From positions 59,466,044 to 59,530,043 of the forward strand of contig NC_082637.1 in NCBI RefSeq assembly GCF_030936135.1: a stretch of DNA of 64,000 bases. The letters run 5' to 3'. Positions 60,173 to 64,000 of the stretch are shown piece after piece. The stretch's first letter is position 1. Each line of letters begins with the position of its first letter. The translations under genes were made by a program, and so were the position numbers. This DNA comes from Gavia stellata (lineage: Eukaryota; Chordata; Aves; Gaviiformes; Gaviidae). The notes beneath the pieces are model-generated. The model had not been told where the DNA came from. It made no database searches and saw only the letters and a program-made list of their open reading frames with translations.

Positions 60173-60199
60173 CTGTCTAACTTGACTGGTCTCTCAGAG

Positions 60200-60970
60200 G
60201 ATCCTTCTGTGGTGGGGTTGCTGCAAGTTAAAGAACAGCAAGTGCCAATTGCTACCATGACAGTACACTGGCGACAATATCGCACCAATTGAGACTCCCT
60301 GGTTCCCATCCATCAGTTGATCCATCAACTGGAAAGTCAAGGAGTGATCAATAAGACTCATTCACTCATTAATAGTCCCATATGGCTTGTGCAAAAATCT
60401 AACAGAGAGTGGAGGCTAACAGTGGACTATCGAGGCCTGAACGAAGTCACACCACCGCTGAGTGCTGCCATACCAGACATGCTAGAACTTCAGTATGAAC
60501 TGGAGTCAAAGGCTGCCAAATGGTATGCAACAAGAAATATCGCCAACGTGTTTTTCTTGATCCTTCTGGCAGCAGAGTGCAGGCCACAATTTGATTTCAC
60601 ATGGAGGGGTATCCAGCACACCTGGAATCGACTGCCCCAGGGGTGGAAACACAGTCCTGCCATTTGTCATGGATTGATACAGACTGCACTGGAACAAGGT
60701 GAAGCTCCCGAACATCTGCAGTATATTGATGACACCATTGTGTGGGGCAACACAATGGAGGAATCATTTCAGAAAGGGAGAAGAATAATCCAAATTCTTT
60801 TGAAAGCTGGTTTTGCCATAAAAAAAGTAAGGTGAAAGGACGTGCACAGGAGATCCAGTTTTTAGGAATAAAATGGCAAGATGAGTGTCATCCATATCGC
60901 AATGGATGTGATCAATAAAATAACAGCTATGTCTCCACCAACTAACAAAATAAGTACAGACTTTCTTAGG
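60200..60970 (+). pseudogene. ERV reverse transcriptase, fingers and palm
   Basis: Frame 60317-60835 (172 codons) holds LVQKSNREWRLTVDYRGLNE, the motif with the first catalytic Asp reading RNIANVFF (Asn, codon 60536-60538, where Asp is expected), the LPQGWKHSPAICHGLIQ helix, and the catalytic box YIDD at 60722-60733. The loss of the first aspartate would abolish polymerase activity. The frame stops at 60833-60835; the thumb continues in another frame (AQEIQFLGIKWQ, 60846-60880, then VINKITAMSPPTNK). No G-patch or dUTPase was seen. Confidence 0.9.
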
Positions 60971-61380
60971 TGTTGTGGGTTTCTGGAGAATACATATTCC
61001 GTGTTACATTCTGATTATAAGCCATCTCTATCGAGTGACCTGGAAGAAAAATGACTTTGAATGGGGCCCTGAGCAGCAGCAAGCCTTTGAACAAATTAAA
61101 TGGGAGATAGTTCGTGCAGTAGTGCTTGGGCCAGTCTGGACAGGACAAGATGTGAAAAACGTGCCTTACACCTCGGCTGGGGATAACGGCCTCACCTGGA
61201 GCCTCTGGCAGAAAGTGCCTGGAGAGACTCGAGGTCGACCCCCAGGGTTTTGGAGCCGGGGATATAGGGGATCTGAAGCCCATTACATTCCAACTGAAAA
61301 AGAAATATTAGCAGCATATGAAGGAATTTGAGCTGCTTCAGAAGCAGTTGGTACTGAAGCACAGCTCCTTTTGGCCCCTT
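60971..61380 (+). pseudogene. ERV RT thumb and connection
   Basis: Frame 60975-61331 contains VTWKKNDFEWGPEQQQAFEQ and GFWSRGYRGSEAHYIPTEKE, typical of the RT connection preceding RNase H. It ends in TGA, and the same frame continues past it. Confidence 0.85.
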
Positions 61381-62028
61381 GATTGCCTGTGCTGGGCTGG
61401 ATGTTCAAAGGGAAGGTCCCCTCTACGCATCACGCAACTGATGCTACACGGAGTAAGTGGGTCGCACTGATAACGCAACAGGCTTGCATGGGAAACCCCG
61501 ACCTCCTGGCAATCCTGGAAGTGATCATGGAATGGCCAGAGGGCCGAAACTTCAGAGTGTCGCCAGAGGAGGTGACTTGTGCTAAAGAGGCCCCTCTGTA
61601 TAATAAATTATTAGAGAATGAGAAGCATGTTTACAGATGGATCCTGTCGTATTATGGGAAAACTTCGAAGGTGGAAAGCTGCTGTGTGGAGTCCTACGCG
61701 ACAAGTTGCAGAAACTGCTGAAGGACAAGGTGAATTGAGTCAGTTTGCAGAGGTGAAAGCCATCCAGCTGGCTTTAGATATTGCTGAACGAGAAAAATGG
61801 CCAGTACTTTATCTCTATACTGACTCATGGAAGGTGGCAAACGCTCTGTAGGGGTGGCTACAGCAATGGAAGCAGACCAACTGACAGCGCAGAGGTAAGC
61901 GTATCTGGGCAGCTGAATTATGGCAAGGCATTGCTGCTTGGGTAGAGAACCTGGTTGTAAAAGTATGTCACATAGATGCTCACATACCCAAGAGTTGTGC
62001 CACTGAAGAACATCAAAACAATGAGCAG
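61381..62028 (+). pseudogene. ERV RNase H
   Basis: Acidic active-site motifs are recognisable: FTDGS (Asp at 61636-61638), FAEVKAIQLA with the conserved Glu, LYTDSWKVANAL, and HIDAHIPK with DxH (Asp at 61975-61977). Frame changes near 61610-61640 and stops at 61849-61851 and 61883-61885 break it. Confidence 0.85.
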
Positions 62029-62950
62029 GTGGACCAGGCTGCTAGAATTGAAGTGGCTCAGGTGGATCTGGATTGGGAACATAAGGGTGACCTATTTATA
62101 GCTCGATGGGCCCATGACACATCAGGACATTTAGGAAGGGATGCAACATACAAACGGGCTCGTGATCGAGGGGTGAACTTGACCATTGATGCCATCGCAC
62201 AGGTTATCCATGAATGTCAAACATGTGCCATAATCAAACAAGCTAAGCGGCTAAAGCCTTTTTGGTATAGAGGACGATGGCTGAAATATCAATACGGTGA
62301 AGCCTGGCAGGTTGATTATACCATACTACCACGAACCTGCCATGGGAAGCAGCATGTGCTTACAACAGTGGAAGCAACTACTGGATGGTTGGAAACATAC
62401 CCTGTGACCCATGCCACTGCCCGGAACACTATCTTGGGCCTTGAAAAGCAAGTTTTATGGTGACACGGCACCCCTGAAAGAACTGAATCAGACAACAGGA
62501 CTCATTTCCGAAACAATCTCATTAATACCTGGGCCAAGGAGCATGGCATTGACTGGGTGTATCACATCCCCTACCATGCACCAGTCTTCGGGAAAACTGA
62601 ACGATACAATGCACTGTTAAAAACTACACTGAGAGCTATGGGTGCTGGGACATTCAAGCTTTGGGATACACATTTAGCAGAAGCTGCTTGGCTAGTTAAC
62701 ACTAGAGGCTCTGCCAGTTGACCTGGCCCTGCCCAATCAAAACCGCTGCGCACTGTGGAAGGAGATAAGATCCCCGCAGTACATATAAGGAACTTGCTGG
62801 GAAAAAGTCTGGGTTATTCCTTCCTCAGAAAAAGGTAAACCTATTCATGGGGTTGTTTTTGCTCAAGGACCTGGGTGCACTTTGTGGGTAATGCAGAAGG
62901 ATGGGGGATTCCAGTGCATACCTCAAGGTGATTTAATCCTGGGTGAAACT
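62029..62950 (+). pseudogene. ERV integrase
   Basis: The zinc-binding HHCC domain is complete in frame 62029-62463: RWAHDTSGHLGRD with two His, then CQTCAIIKQAKR with two Cys. The core has QVDYTILPRTCHGK with the first catalytic Asp (about 62311). After a TGA at 62461-62463 the same frame continues with ESDNRTHF, the second catalytic Asp (about 62486), and GKTERYNALLKTTLRAM with the catalytic Glu (about 62597). A further stop near 62719 and a shift near 62800 break the C-terminal domain, which ends near 62945. Confidence 0.9.
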
Positions 62951-63358
62951 AATCCATGATTTGAGTTATATATTACAGGAATTACTATAGCAGGAACCAC
63001 CTGAACCAATGGAGGACAAGCCTTACAAGAAGCAGTGCAAGTGCAGCAGTGCCCTGACCTGAGCTGGCTGTGGTGCCCAATAACTCCATGCAATACAACT
63101 TCTCTCTTGTCCTGAGTTACCACCATAACAGATGGAGCCCAAAGTCATGGACTAAATAAACTCAATGGACATTTTGTGGACATTTGTGGGTATTTATGGA
63201 CATTTTACAGACACTTCACAGGGGTGTTCCATAGACTAAGGGAATGGTATCTGCGTACTATATCAAAGGATGTGAAGGGTGATGGTAGGTAATGAGAATG
63301 TATTGGATAGTGTGCTACCTGAGCATGACATAAATGGTATGGAATAAGGGGTGGAGAA
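62951..63358 (+). other. ERV non-coding tail with polypurine tract, no env
   Basis: No env-like frame occurs between integrase and the 3' LTR. The tail is shared with the fragment at 31005-31375. The last bases before the LTR are purine-rich (GGAATAAGGGGTGGAGAA), consistent with the polypurine tract. Confidence 0.8.
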
Positions 63359-63948
63359 CGTGCTGGTTTTGGCTGGGGTAGAGTTAATTTTCTTCATAGT
63401 AGCTAGTATGGGGCTATGTTTTGGATTTGTGCTGGAAACAGGGTTGATACACAGGGATGTTTTAGTTCCTGCGGAGCAGTGCTTACACAGAGTCAAGGCC
63501 CTTTCTGCTTCTCACACGACCCCAGCAGTGAGTAGGCTGGGGGTGCACAAGAAGTTGGGAGGAGACACAGCTGGGACAGCTGTCCACAACTAACCAAAGG
63601 GATATTCCATACCATATGATGTCATGCTCAGTATATAAACTAGGGGGAAAGCTGGCTGGCGGACTGCTGCTTGGGGACAGGCTGGGCATTGGTCAGAGGG
63701 TGGTAAGCAATTGTTTTCATTTGCATCACTTGTCTTTCTGTTTGTTTGTTGTTGTTGTTATTTTCCCTTTCATTATTATTATTATTATTATTATTTTATT
63801 TAATTTAATTTATTAAACTGTTCTTATCTCAACCCATAAGTTTTCTCACTTTTACTTTCCGATTCTCTCCCCCATCCCGCTGGGGTACAGGGGGAGTGAG
63901 CGAGCGGCTGTGTGGTGCTTAGTTGCTAGCTGGGACTAAACCACGACA
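63359..63948 (+). mobile_element. 3' LTR
   Basis: It matches the 5' LTR throughout, with the TATA box at 63632-63639. The first base is C where the 5' LTR has T (CGTGCTGG versus TGTGCTGG). By eye there are about two dozen mismatches in the first roughly 330 aligned positions, then a better-conserved block. It ends CCACGACA before the ACAGG duplication. Confidence 0.95.
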
Positions 63949-63953
63949 ACAGG

Positions 63954-64000
63954 GCAGCGTTTTGGGAGGCCACACTGTGAAGGTGAGTGAAAAACAGTAT
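63954..64000 (-). other. SHB: SHB intron continues to the window edge
   Basis: No feature in the last bases; intron by position. Confidence 0.6.

Larger units (their letters stand above)
57184..63953 (+). mobile_element. nearly full-length env-less ERV (probably ERVL-like), antisense in the SHB intron
   Basis: The provirus has two LTRs, a primer-binding site, gag, protease, RT, RNase H, integrase, a non-coding tail and a polypurine tract. It is flanked by the 5-bp duplication ACAGG (57184-57188 and 63949-63953). There is no env between integrase and the 3' LTR. Stops and frame changes break every gene. The 5-bp duplication, missing env and the absence of a Cys-His box suggest class III; the tRNA-Lys-type primer site is less usual for that class. 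Orientation is opposite to SHB, as is common for intronic ERVs. Confidence 0.93.

Overview
This window looks like bird nuclear DNA: AT-rich, intron-bearing sequence seeded with CR1 LINEs whose 3' ends carry the short ATTCTGTG-type repeat, plus retroviral LTRs and proviral remnants. The species cannot be fixed from the sequence. No operon, CRISPR array, rRNA or tRNA was seen.

The best-supported cellular gene is on the minus strand. Positions 55684-55501 hold a terminal coding exon with a good 3' splice site. It encodes the C-terminal half of an SH2 domain that I recognise as SHB (SH2 domain-containing adapter protein B). Its 3' UTR probably runs down to about 53.0 kb. Everything above 55.7 kb should then be the last SHB intron, and that intron holds an almost full-length but decayed provirus in antisense orientation.

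Left part (1-13 kb): mostly unique sequence, two LTR-like elements (about 3.4-4.5 kb and 8.7-9.8 kb, the second with tandem repeats of about 71 bp), a 5'-truncated CR1 (11.25-12.3 kb, minus) and a small CpG-rich patch with a GCGCA-type repeat (13.0-13.2 kb). Three phase-compatible candidate exons on the minus strand (5645-4508) and one plus-strand candidate micro-exon (1377-1424) are tentative.

Middle (13-38.6 kb): long unique stretches, a CR1 of about 1.65 kb (23.0-24.6 kb, minus), the 3' end of an ERV with its LTR (31.0-31.95 kb, plus), and a solo LTR of the same family with perfect 5-bp target duplications (34.0-34.6 kb, minus).

Repeat-dense segment (38.6-51 kb): CR1 (38.64-40.09 kb); the 3' part of a class I (gammaretrovirus-like) ERV with integrase tail, env, polypurine tract and LTR, its env interrupted by another LTR in reverse orientation (40.1-43.3 kb); an old CR1 (44.4-45.0 kb); an LTR piece with an internal duplication (45.7-46.1 kb); a CR1 (46.2-47.4 kb); a minus-strand pol remnant (48.0-49.9 kb); and another old CR1 (50.4-50.9 kb).

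Right part (51-64 kb): the SHB 3' UTR and last exon, then the provirus at 57189-63948: LTR, tRNA-Lys-type primer site, gag, protease, RT, RNase H and integrase, no env, polypurine tract and LTR, flanked by a 5-bp duplication. All its reading frames are broken.

I found no clearly new biological system. The leads most worth checking are the candidate exons, the hydrophobic start of the gag region in the env-less provirus, and the nested class I env locus.
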